Assembly (NCBI RefSeq): GCF_900290235.1 | Contig: NZ_OLMK01000014.1 | Span: forward strand, 62,001-126,000 | DNA length: 64,000 bases | Direction: 5' to 3' | Source: Streptomyces sp. MA5143a | GTDB lineage: Bacteria; Actinomycetota; Actinomycetes; Streptomycetales; Streptomycetaceae | Shown here: positions 26,288 through 34,244 of the stretch, one piece after another | Layout: the number at the start of each line of letters is the position of its first letter | Position numbering within the stretch: position 1 is the first letter of the stretch | Translations under genes and position numbers: made by a program | The notes under the pieces: model-generated | Seen by the model: only the letters and a program-made list of their open reading frames with translations | Database searches by the model: none | Told to the model about the DNA's origin: nothing

Positions 26288-27685
26288 TCAGACGGCGAAG
26301 TCCCCCTCCCGCGTCTCCGGCAGGGCCGCCACGCACGCCGAACTGACCAGGCACAACCCACCCGAGTAGAAGCCCAGCACCAGTGGCGACGACCACTGGC
26401 TGTTCAGCCACGTCGCGACGAGCGGCGCGAACCCGCCCCCGAGTGTGTTGGCGAGGATGAACGCCGCGGACGCCCCGGTGTACCGCAGCCGTGCCGGGAA
26501 CAGCTCCGCGAGGAACGCCGCCATCGGCGAGAACATCAGCGCGAGCAGCATCAGCCCCACCCCGTACGCCCCGGTGATGAGCAGCGCGTTCCGTGAGCTG
26601 AGCGACGCGTACATCGGTACCGCCCACAGCACGGACCCGGTCGCGCCCGTGAGCATGAGGGGCCGCCGTCCGATCCGGTCGGCGAGGCGGGCGACGGGCA
26701 GGGTGATCGCGATTCCGGCCGCCGCCCCGACGCTCGCGGCCGTCAGCATCGTGTTCTGCGGGATGCCGAGCGTCCTGGGTCCGTAGGACAGGCTGTAGAC
26801 GATCGTGAGGTAGTAGACGGCCGAGCCGCCGATCGCCGCGCCGGTGCCGAGCAGCAGCCGGCCGGGGTGCCGGGCGAGGAGCGTGCCGAGCGGGAAACGG
26901 GACGCCGGGGACGGGGCCGGCTGGGCGGGCCGGTCCGTGTACGCCCACGCCGGTGTGCGTGTGCCCCCGCCGGTCTCCTCCTTGAACACGGGTGACTCGG
27001 CGACCGTCGTACGCACCCACAGGCCCACCATGACGAGAACGGCGCTGAGCAGGAACGGGATCCGCCAGGCCCAGTCGGTGAAACCGTCCCGGCCGACGAG
27101 GTCGAGGGTGGGGACGATGACGGCGCTGGAGAGCAGGAAGCCGAGCGACGGCCCGATGTTGGGGACGGCCGCGTACAGCGCGCGGCGGCCGGGCGGGGCT
27201 TGCTCGGCGGCCAGCAGGACCGCTCCGCCCCATTCGCCGCCCATGCTGACGCCCTGCGACAGACGGAGCGTCACCAGGAGGACCGGGGCGAGGAGTCCGG
27301 CGGTCCCGTAGGTGGGCAGCAGGCCCACGCCGACCGTCGCGACGCCCATCAGCAGCAGGGAGGCGACCAGGGCGCGGCGCCTGCCGAGCCGGTCCCCGAT
27401 CGTGCCGAAGAGGACGACGCCGAGGGGGCGGGAGACGAAGGCCGCGGCGAAGGTGAGGAACGCGGCGAGGGTGGAGACCGTGGCGTTGCCCGAGGGGAAG
27501 AAGGCCGGGCCGAGGACGAGCGCGGAGGCGGTGCCGTACACGGCGAAGTCGTAGTACTCGATCGTCGTGCCGATGAGGCTCGCGACGGCGACCTTCGGCG
27601 CCGTGGACCGCTGCGAGTCGGACGGTAAGGCGACTTGTTCACCACCCCCGGCCTCGGTGACGGGCTTTGCGGGGGATTCGGGCAT
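26288..27685 (-). CDS. MFS transporter, metabolite:H+ symporter type
   Basis: A 465-residue protein with 12 membrane helices. The first block IGTTIEYYDFAVYGTAS and the loop GTIGDRLGRRRAL mark the MHS subgroup (ShiA/ProP/KgtP-like), which moves small carboxylates or betaines with protons. I took the ATG at 27685 (GGAAGTGAG upstream); ATGs at 27715 and 27745 also read in. It is divergent from the aromatic cluster, so it may move a precursor or product, or be a neighbour only. Confidence 0.8.
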   Translation of the reverse strand: MPESPAKPVTEAGGGEQVALPSDSQRSTAPKVAVASLIGTTIEYYDFAVYGTASALVLGPAFFPSGNATVSTLAAFLTFAAAFVSRPLGVVLFGTIGDRLGRRRALVASLLLMGVATVGVGLLPTYGTAGLLAPVLLVTLRLSQGVSMGGEWGGAVLLAAEQAPPGRRALYAAVPNIGPSLGFLLSSAVIVPTLDLVGRDGFTDWAWRIPFLLSAVLVMVGLWVRTTVAESPVFKEETGGGTRTPAWAYTDRPAQPAPSPASRFPLGTLLARHPGRLLLGTGAAIGGSAVYYLTIVYSLSYGPRTLGIPQNTMLTAASVGAAAGIAITLPVARLADRIGRRPLMLTGATGSVLWAVPMYASLSSRNALLITGAYGVGLMLLALMFSPMAAFLAELFPARLRYTGASAAFILANTLGGGFAPLVATWLNSQWSSPLVLGFYSGGLCLVSSACVAALPETREGDFAV

Positions 27686-28079
27686 GGGGGGCTCACTTCC
27701 GGTACGCCCGGACATGAATGGTCCGAGTCCATGGGGGACGGCCACGCATGTAACACGAATCGGAGTGCGACTGTCACCCTAGGTCGGGAAAATCGATTTC
27801 CACAAATGAGCGTCCTACTACTCAGCCAAAACCACCCAGAGCGTACGTCACCGACCAGCTCACCACTTGCCGCATAACAACGCACGAACACCACTCGATG
27901 GAGGCGTCAACCCAGGGGCTACTGTCGATTCCCTGTCAATACTCATACAAACATCCACATAAAAATTTGCCGACCGTCACGCCTTGCCAATGGCCGATCA
28001 CGCGCGAAATGCTGACGCGGGCAGAACTTTAAAGTTCTACGACCATCGTTTTTCGGACATGGAGAAAGGCTCTACACCC
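27686..28079. other. AT-rich divergent leader in front of the aromatic cluster
   Basis: Nearly 400 bases clearly poorer in G+C than the rest of the window, notably 27900-28060 (runs such as CATAAAAATTT). No ORF here has normal codon bias. It should carry promoters for the MFS gene and for the biosynthetic cluster and may mark the edge of acquired DNA. Confidence 0.65.
28023..28038. promoter_or_regulatory. Perfect 16-bp palindrome, candidate operator
   Basis: AGAACTTTAAAGTTCT is a perfect palindrome 41 bases before the first cluster gene. In DNA of this base composition it is unlikely by chance. No cluster-linked regulator gene is seen, so the binder is unknown. Confidence 0.5.
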
Positions 28080-28913
28080 ATGCTGAAAACTGGCAAGCCA
28101 TTACGTCTCAGAAGACTTTCCCTCGTCGGCGACGATCGACACTTGCTCATACCGCTCGACCACAGTGTTTCGGACGGCCCGGTCGCCCCTCCGGGGCAAT
28201 GGGAAGATCTCTTGCGCGCACTTGTGGCCGGCGGGGCCGATGGAATCATCGTCCACAAAGGGCGGGTTCGAAATCTTTCATCGGACATCCTCAAGAGCTG
28301 CGCGCTGGTGGTGCATCTGAGCGCCAGTACGGCGTGTTCCGCCGATGTCGACGCGAAGGTGCTGGTCGGCGATGTCGAGGAGGCGGTGGCCCTCGGCGCG
28401 GACGCGGTCAGCGTCCATGTGAACGTCGGCTCCGACACCGAAGGACGGCAGCTGGCCGACCTGGGAGCGGTGGCGCGTTCCTGCGACACCTGGGGCATGC
28501 CGCTGATCGCCATGGTCTATCCGCGCGGGCCCCGGATCGACAACCCGCACGACCCGGCCCTCCTCGCGCACATCGTCAATGTGGCCGCCGACCTGGGCGC
28601 CGACCTGGTGAAGACGTCCGTCGCCCTGCCGCTCGACCGGATGGCCGAGGTGGTGGCCCACAGCCCCATCCCCGTCCTCGCGGCCGGCGGCCCCCCGGAC
28701 GGCTCCGATCTGATCGCGTACGGCACCGCCCTGATGGCCGCCGGCTGCCGTGGGCTCGCCGTCGGCCGACGCGTCTTCTCCTCCCCCTCCCCCACCGCCC
28801 TGGTGTCCCGGCTGGCCGCCGTCGTGCACGCGCAGACCAGCCCACCGGGTGGCATGAGCATGACTGATTCCCATCCCACCCACTACTCGACGATCGTGGC
28901 AGGTGTCGCATGA
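28080..28913 (+). CDS. GriI-like aldolase (2-amino-4,5-dihydroxy-6-oxo-heptanoate-7-phosphate synthase)
   Basis: A 277-residue class I aldolase of the DhnA type. Marks are LLIPLDHSVSDGP, GGADGIIVHKGRVRN, SVHVNVGSDTE and the probable Schiff-base Lys in LGADLVKTSVALP. In GriI such an enzyme joins aspartate semialdehyde and dihydroxyacetone phosphate to start 3,4-AHBA synthesis. The ATG at 28080 follows GGAGAAAGG and gives GriI-like length. The first 40 codons have unusually many A/T third bases. The stop overlaps the GriH-like start. Confidence 0.85.
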   Translation: MLKTGKPLRLRRLSLVGDDRHLLIPLDHSVSDGPVAPPGQWEDLLRALVAGGADGIIVHKGRVRNLSSDILKSCALVVHLSASTACSADVDAKVLVGDVEEAVALGADAVSVHVNVGSDTEGRQLADLGAVARSCDTWGMPLIAMVYPRGPRIDNPHDPALLAHIVNVAADLGADLVKTSVALPLDRMAEVVAHSPIPVLAAGGPPDGSDLIAYGTALMAAGCRGLAVGRRVFSSPSPTALVSRLAAVVHAQTSPPGGMSMTDSHPTHYSTIVAGVA

Positions 28914-30172
28914 GATTCGCGTGGATCGATCTCCGTGAAGTCCCCCGTCCTCAGCTCCAGGCGGTGGTGGACGCGGCCGTCCACGCCCGGATGGCCGGAG
29001 TGGTCTCCTCGGACGCCGAACTGCTCGCCACGCTGCCCCCCACCGTCACCCGGGTCCTGGCCGCCGCGGACGACGCCCCGGCCGCCGTGCGGAAGCCGGG
29101 CGACAGGACCTCCGACAAGGCCGCCGAGAAGGGCGGCAAGGACGCGAAGGACGCCGGGAGCAAGTCGTCCGGGGCCACCGCGACCGGGCCCACCGCTACC
29201 GGGGCCACCGCGTCCGCGACCGACGCGGACACCGGGATCGACGTCCTGCTGCGGAAGTTCACCACCCAGGAGGAGCTGGACGCCCTCGCCGCGGCCCACC
29301 GTGCCGCCGCCGGCGCGTCCGGCGCTCCCGTCGCCGGATTCGTCGACGTCCGCGACGACCGCACCCTGCGGCTGTCCTGCGCGGGCGCGATGGCCCTGCC
29401 GTACACCGTGATCCACTTCGCCGACCCCACGAAGATCCCGCTGGAGATCGTGCTCGCGGCGGCCGAGTCCGCCGAGGGCAAACTGGTGACCGTGGTCGGC
29501 GACCTGGAGGAGGCCGCCATCGTCTTCGACGTCCTCGAACGCGGCTCCGACGGCATCCTCTACGCACCGCGCTCCGCCGACGAGGTCTTCGCGCTGGCCC
29601 GGCTGCTCCAGGCGTCCACCCCGCAGCTGGAGCTGTCGACGCTGACCGTGGAGAGCATCCGGCACGTCGGCCTCGGCGACCGGGTCTGCGTGGACACCTG
29701 CTCGCACTTCGAGGAGGACGAGGGCATCCTCGTCGGCTCCTACTCCTCCGGGTTCGTGCTCTGCTGCAGCGAGACCCACCCGCTGCCCTACATGCCGACC
29801 AGGCCGTTCCGGGTCAACGCCGGCGCCCTGCACTCGTACACGCTGGGCCCCGACAACCGCACCAGCTACCTCAGCGAGGTCGGCTCCGGCAGCACCCTGC
29901 TGGCGGTCGGCGCCGACGGCCGCACCCGGCGGGTCGTGGTGGGCCGCGCCAAGCTGGAGTCCCGGCCCCTGCTGGAGATCCGCACCCACGCCGAGGACGG
30001 ACGGCTGGTCAGCCTGACCGTGCAGGACGACTGGCACGTGCGGGTGCTCGGCCCCGGCGGCAAGGTCCTCAACGTCACCGAACTCCGGGCGGGCGACGAA
30101 CTGCTCGGCTACCTCGCGCAGGACAAGCGCCATGTGGGCCTGCCCATCGGCGAGTTCTGCAAGGAGGTCTGA
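28910..30172 (+). CDS. GriH-like 3-amino-4-hydroxybenzoate synthase (DHQ synthase II family)
   Basis: A 420-residue protein of the archaeal-type dehydroquinate synthase II family. Conserved blocks are GDRVCVDTCSHFEEDEGI, LVGSYSSGFVLCC and RPFRVNAGALHSYTL. With the GriI-type aldolase it should form the benzene ring of 3,4-AHBA by the grixazone route, independent of shikimate. Residues about 54-108 are a Lys/Ala/Thr-rich low-complexity insertion not expected in the core fold. ATGA overlap with the upstream gene. Confidence 0.85.
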   Translation: MRFAWIDLREVPRPQLQAVVDAAVHARMAGVVSSDAELLATLPPTVTRVLAAADDAPAAVRKPGDRTSDKAAEKGGKDAKDAGSKSSGATATGPTATGATASATDADTGIDVLLRKFTTQEELDALAAAHRAAAGASGAPVAGFVDVRDDRTLRLSCAGAMALPYTVIHFADPTKIPLEIVLAAAESAEGKLVTVVGDLEEAAIVFDVLERGSDGILYAPRSADEVFALARLLQASTPQLELSTLTVESIRHVGLGDRVCVDTCSHFEEDEGILVGSYSSGFVLCCSETHPLPYMPTRPFRVNAGALHSYTLGPDNRTSYLSEVGSGSTLLAVGADGRTRRVVVGRAKLESRPLLEIRTHAEDGRLVSLTVQDDWHVRVLGPGGKVLNVTELRAGDELLGYLAQDKRHVGLPIGEFCKEV

Positions 30173-30178
30173 GCCCCC

Positions 30179-31573
30179 ATGGGCGAGCTCGTCGACGACG
30201 AGGGGATGGGCGCCCTGGTCCAGCGGCTGTTCGACGCGCGGGACGACACCCTCCCCTATCTGACGCACCAGCGGGAGACCCTCCTCCGGGGCGAATTACG
30301 GGAACGGGTGGCCAAGCAGGCCGCCGTGTTCGCCGGGCACGGCATCGGACCGGGCAGCACCGTGGGCCTCCAGACCCCGCCCAGCTTCACCCAGGTCGAG
30401 GTGCTGCTCGCGCTGTGGCGGCTGGGCGCGCAGGTGCTGCTGTTCGACTTCCGGCTGAAGCCCGCCGAGGTGAGCGCGCTCGGCGAGGTCTGCCGCCCGC
30501 AGTTCATGGTCGGCGCCGGGTCGAACGTCCGGGCGACCTTCGGGTTCCGGCCCGAGTACGAGGTCACCACCGAGATCCGCAGGGGCGGGCGCCCCGCCGC
30601 CACCGCGCACCGGCTGGTCCAGTTCAGCTCGGGCTCCACCGGGCAGCCCAAGGTGATCGGCCGGACCGTGCGGTCGCTGGCCGCCGAGGTCGCGGCGTTC
30701 GGTGAGGTCCCCGGCATGCCCGGCCAGGGCGACCGGCTGCTGCTGCTCAGTTCGACCGCGCACAGCTTCGGCCTGATCGGCGGGCTGCTGCACGCCCTGG
30801 CCACCGGCGTCTCCGTGGTGTTCACCCCGCGTGTCTCGGCCCGTGACATCCTCCGGACCGCCGCGGAGCACCGCGTCACCACCCTGTTCGGGGTGCCGAT
30901 GCACTACGAGCTGCTGGCCGCCGCCCTCGACGCCCCCGCCCTGCCCGACCTGCGGACCGCCGTGTCCGGCGGGGAGCTGATGCCGCCCGAGGTCGCCGCG
31001 GGGTTCGCCGAGCGGTACGGCGTGGAGGTCGGCGAGGCGTACGGCACGACCGAGACCGGGATCGTCGCCATCGACGTCGCCGGCCGGCTGCGGCCCTCCG
31101 TCGGGCGACCCGCGCCGGGCGTGGCGGTCCGCGTGCACAAGGGCGAACTGGACGTGGCGCTCGACGAGTCCCCGTACCTGTACGACACGGGCGGCACCCA
31201 GTACGCGGACGGCTGGCTGCACACCCGGGACCGGGCCACCGTCGCCGCCGACGGGACGGTCACCGTGGGCGGCCGCGCCGACTCCCTGGTCGTGATCGGC
31301 GGCCTCAAGGTCGACCTCACCGAGGTCGAGCACGTCCTGCGCCGCCACCCGGCGGTCGAACAGGCCGTCATCGTCCACGAGGACGTCACCGAGGCGTACG
31401 TGGCCCTCGCCGACGGGGCGGACAGCCCGTCGCCGGAGGAGCTGCTGCGCTGGTGCCGGGAACGGCTGGCCGACTACAAGCTGCCCCGCGTGATCCGGCT
31501 GCTCGACGACCTGCCCCGCACCTCCAACGGAAAGCTCGTCCGCCGGGCGGCCACGCTCCGCTCCGCGGGGTGA
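30179..31573 (+). CDS. AMP-forming acyl/aryl ligase (first of two)
   Basis: A 464-residue ANL-superfamily ligase. Motifs run in order: phosphate loop QFSSGSTGQPKVIGRTV, GEAYGTTETG, the hinge Asp in DGWLHTRDRATV, and the C-terminal catalytic Lys in RTSNGKLVRR. All catalytic parts look intact. Short length and position directly before two ACPs suggest it activates 3,4-AHBA and loads it on an ACP. Substrate is inferred from neighbours only. ATG after an AGGAGG inside the GriH-like gene. Confidence 0.82.
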   Translation: MGELVDDEGMGALVQRLFDARDDTLPYLTHQRETLLRGELRERVAKQAAVFAGHGIGPGSTVGLQTPPSFTQVEVLLALWRLGAQVLLFDFRLKPAEVSALGEVCRPQFMVGAGSNVRATFGFRPEYEVTTEIRRGGRPAATAHRLVQFSSGSTGQPKVIGRTVRSLAAEVAAFGEVPGMPGQGDRLLLLSSTAHSFGLIGGLLHALATGVSVVFTPRVSARDILRTAAEHRVTTLFGVPMHYELLAAALDAPALPDLRTAVSGGELMPPEVAAGFAERYGVEVGEAYGTTETGIVAIDVAGRLRPSVGRPAPGVAVRVHKGELDVALDESPYLYDTGGTQYADGWLHTRDRATVAADGTVTVGGRADSLVVIGGLKVDLTEVEHVLRRHPAVEQAVIVHEDVTEAYVALADGADSPSPEELLRWCRERLADYKLPRVIRLLDDLPRTSNGKLVRRAATLRSAG

Positions 31574-31641
31574 GCGGGCCACCGCGGTCGTCCGTTGTCC
31601 CTGCCATCGGTCACTGAAATCAGTCACTGGAGACCCTGATC

Positions 31642-31917
31642 ATGACTACGTCCACTTTGGAAGACGAGATCCGCGAGTTCGTCCTGACCTCGGTCATCGA
31701 CGAGATGAACATCCTGACGAGCCGCGACGGCATCACGGACGACAGCCCGGTGACGGTCGGCGGGCTGGAGGTGGACTCGCTGAGCCTGATCGAGTTGACG
31801 CTGCGGCTGGAGTCGCGGTTCGGCGTGGAGATCCCGGACACCGACATCGAACCGCTGGCCTCGCTGACCCTCGGCGGGCTCGTCGCCGAGGTCGTCCGAC
31901 GCGGTGCCACGGCATGA
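31642..31917 (+). CDS. Acyl carrier protein 1
   Basis: A 91-residue acidic ACP with the phosphopantetheine Ser in GGLEVDSLSLIELTLRLE (Asp-Ser-Leu motif). The four-helix pattern is complete. It should carry either the aryl starter or the growing chain. 68 bases follow the ligase, and its stop overlaps the ATG of the second ACP. Confidence 0.9.
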   Translation: MTTSTLEDEIREFVLTSVIDEMNILTSRDGITDDSPVTVGGLEVDSLSLIELTLRLESRFGVEIPDTDIEPLASLTLGGLVAEVVRRGATA

Positions 31918-32219
31918 GCGCGGAGACCTCCGCGCCGGCCGCCCTCACCACCGACACCGTCCGGGCCCTGCTCGCGGACCGGAAGATCTTCCCCGGTGTG
32001 CCCGAGGACCTCGACGAGGACGCCGAACTCGTCCTCGACTCCCTGGGGCTGGTGTGGCTGCTGCATGTGGTGGAGGAGCGGTACGGCCTGGTCGTGGAAC
32101 CCGGCGACGACGACATCTCCCAGCTGACCTCGCTCCGCCGGCTCACCGAGTTCCTGCGGACGGCGGAACGCGCGGCGGAGCGGACGGCGGCGGACGGGGG
32201 TGAGCACCGTGACCGGTGA
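31914..32219 (+). CDS. Acyl carrier protein 2
   Basis: A 101-residue ACP. The carrier Ser is in ELVLDSLGLVWLLHVVEERYG. It is only distantly like ACP 1, which suggests separate jobs (one for the starter, one for extension), as in aryl-polyene systems with two ACPs. The Glu/Arg-rich tail overlaps the KS start by about 20 bases. Confidence 0.85.
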   Translation: MSAETSAPAALTTDTVRALLADRKIFPGVPEDLDEDAELVLDSLGLVWLLHVVEERYGLVVEPGDDDISQLTSLRRLTEFLRTAERAAERTAADGGEHRDR

Positions 32220-33423
32220 GGTGACGGTGACCGGGTTCGGTGTCCGTACGGCGTTCGGCACGGGCGCGGACGCGCTGCGGCGCGGGGTGTTCGCGGGCGT
32301 CCCCTCCTTCGCGCCGACCACCCGGTTCGACACCGGCCCGTACCGCACGCCGATGGCCGGCGCCGCCCCGGACGGACCCGACGCCGTCGAGGGCTGGGCC
32401 CTGCGCCACGCCCTCGCCCGCTGCGGGACCAAGGCCCTCGACATGGCGGGCCTGCCCCGGGGCACCGAGGCGGCGGTCCTGCTGGGCATCGCGGGTGACT
32501 GCACGAGCATCACCCGGCACTGGCGGGACGCGGCACGCCCGGGGGCCGGCTCCGACGGGCCCGACGGCTCCGAGGGCCTGGTGGACCCCCTCCGCGCACG
32601 GCTCGCCGACGCCGTCCCGGCGCTCCTCGCCGAGTCACTGGCCGGCGAGCTGGGCCTGACCGGGCCCCGGTTGACCTTCACCAACGCCTGTGTGGCGTCG
32701 GCGGCCGCGATCATCCACGGCTGCCGGCTGATCTCGTCCGGCCGGATCGACGCGGCGGTCTGCGCCGGCGGCTATCTGGTGGAGGAGGAGACGTTCGGGA
32801 AGTTCGACTCGGGCCGGGCGCTGTCCCGTGACGGCATGGTGCGCCCGTTCAGCGCGGACCGCACGGGCCTGCTGCTCGGCGACGGGGTCGCGGCCGTCGT
32901 ACTGGAGTCGGCCGAGCACGCCCGGCGGCGCGGCGCCCGGCCGCTGGCGGGCGTGGTCGGCTGGGGCGCGGCCACCGACGCCCACCACATCGCGCAGCCG
33001 CACCCGGAGGGCGTGGGTCTCGCCCTCGCCGCCCGGCAGGCGCTGCGGCTGGCCGGCGACCCGGACGGCGCGGACCTCGGCTACGTCAACGCGCACGGCA
33101 CCGGCACCAAGTACAACGACGGCGCCGAGACCCGGGGCCTGCGGGCCGCCCTGCCGAAGCGGGCCGAGTCGGTGCCGGTCAGCTCCACCAAGAGCACCAC
33201 CGGGCATCTGCTGGAGGCCGCTGGGGTCGTGGAGTTCGTCATCACGATGCTGGCCCTGACGGACGGGATCATCCCGCCGACCGCGGGGTTCACCGCGCCG
33301 GACCCGGAGTGCGACCTCGACTACGTGCCGAACGAGCCCCGACCCGCCGACCTCCGCCGCGCCCTCACCATCAACGCCGCGTTCGGCGGCGCCAACACCG
33401 CGCTCGTCCTGGAGCGGCCGTGA
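32200..33423 (+). CDS. Beta-ketoacyl-ACP synthase (KAS II type) with intact active site
   Basis: A 407-residue condensing enzyme. The Cys is in TFTNACVASAAAI and the two His in YVNAHGTGTKYND and STKSTTGHLLEAAG, so the C-H-H triad is complete. GALTINAAFGG-like LTINAAFGGANTALVL closes the fold. It should extend an ACP-bound aryl starter with malonyl-ACP. GTG at 32200 or 32209 are both possible starts; each overlaps ACP 2. The next gene overlaps its stop (GTGA), as KS/chain-length-factor pairs do. Confidence 0.88.
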   Translation: MSTVTGEVTVTGFGVRTAFGTGADALRRGVFAGVPSFAPTTRFDTGPYRTPMAGAAPDGPDAVEGWALRHALARCGTKALDMAGLPRGTEAAVLLGIAGDCTSITRHWRDAARPGAGSDGPDGSEGLVDPLRARLADAVPALLAESLAGELGLTGPRLTFTNACVASAAAIIHGCRLISSGRIDAAVCAGGYLVEEETFGKFDSGRALSRDGMVRPFSADRTGLLLGDGVAAVVLESAEHARRRGARPLAGVVGWGAATDAHHIAQPHPEGVGLALAARQALRLAGDPDGADLGYVNAHGTGTKYNDGAETRGLRAALPKRAESVPVSSTKSTTGHLLEAAGVVEFVITMLALTDGIIPPTAGFTAPDPECDLDYVPNEPRPADLRRALTINAAFGGANTALVLERP

Positions 33424-34244
33424 CGACCACAGAGAAGACGACGCTCCGCTCACCCCTCGCCGTGCTCACCACCGCCACCGCGACCCACGGCACCGGCCGT
33501 GACGGCGACATCGCGCTGCCGCGACTGCCCGGCTTCGTGGAGTCGGCGTTCAGTCCGCTGGCGTACGAGGTGGCGGCGCGCTGCCTGACCACGTGCCCGG
33601 GCGACGGTTCCCGTACGGCGGTGGCGCTGGCGAGTCTGATGGGGGACACCACCACCGCGGACCTAGCCAGTACCCGGATGGTGTCCGGGCGGGTGCACAA
33701 CCCGCTGCTGTTCATGCAGGCCACGCCCAACTCCGTGCTGGGGCACCTGAGCCGGGAGTTCGGGATCACCGGGCAGATGTTCAGCCTCTCCACCCTGGAC
33801 GACCCGGTCACCGAGCTGCTGGCCATGGCGGACCTGCTGCTGGAGGACCCGGAGCTGGACCGGGTCCTGGTACTGGGCGTGGAGCTGGGCGGCGGTGAAC
33901 GGGTGGCCGCCGTGCACCGCGAGCTGACCGGCGACGACGGCCGCCCGGCCTGGGACCTGCCCGGGTCGGCCGGTCTGGCGGCGGCGCTGCTGCTGACCCG
34001 GCCCGGCCCCGAGGCCCCGGTGACGGTCCGCGCGACGGAGACGGACGACGCCGGGCCTGCCCTGGCGGTCCCGCATCACGGCAGCGTCCAGGGCCTGTTC
34101 GACCTGGCCGACGCCCACCGGCGGCTGCTGCGCGACGGCGGCAGCCAGGTCCTGGCGGCGGCGGGTCCGGCGGCAGCGGCGTTCCTCCTCAGTTCCGAAC
34201 GGCTCCCGGAGAGAAACGAGACGGACACCCATGCTCATCAGTAG
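33420..34244 (+). CDS. Short, Cys-less ketosynthase-like partner (chain-length-factor-like)
   Basis: A 274-residue protein resembling only the N-terminal half of the thiolase fold (ketoacyl-synthase 2-like, as in aryl-polyene clusters). The position of the nucleophile reads FGITGQMFSLSTLDD, with Ser rather than Cys, and the two catalytic His of a full KS are absent. Coupled to the KS by GTGA, it is best read as its non-catalytic partner. It overlaps the next ligase by 14 bases. Confidence 0.7.
   Translation: MTTTEKTTLRSPLAVLTTATATHGTGRDGDIALPRLPGFVESAFSPLAYEVAARCLTTCPGDGSRTAVALASLMGDTTTADLASTRMVSGRVHNPLLFMQATPNSVLGHLSREFGITGQMFSLSTLDDPVTELLAMADLLLEDPELDRVLVLGVELGGGERVAAVHRELTGDDGRPAWDLPGSAGLAAALLLTRPGPEAPVTVRATETDDAGPALAVPHHGSVQGLFDLADAHRRLLRDGGSQVLAAAGPAAAAFLLSSERLPERNETDTHAHQ

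Noticed and set aside
27984..28079. Longer N-terminus for the GriI-like protein
   Set aside because: The extra residues have poor codon bias and read through the palindrome; GGAGAAAGG supports the ATG at 28080.
28080..30172. GriI/GriH-like pair as an archaeal-type shikimate route
   Set aside because: Possible by family, but the neighbouring aryl ligases and ACPs point to 3,4-AHBA. Streptomyces normally uses the standard shikimate enzymes.
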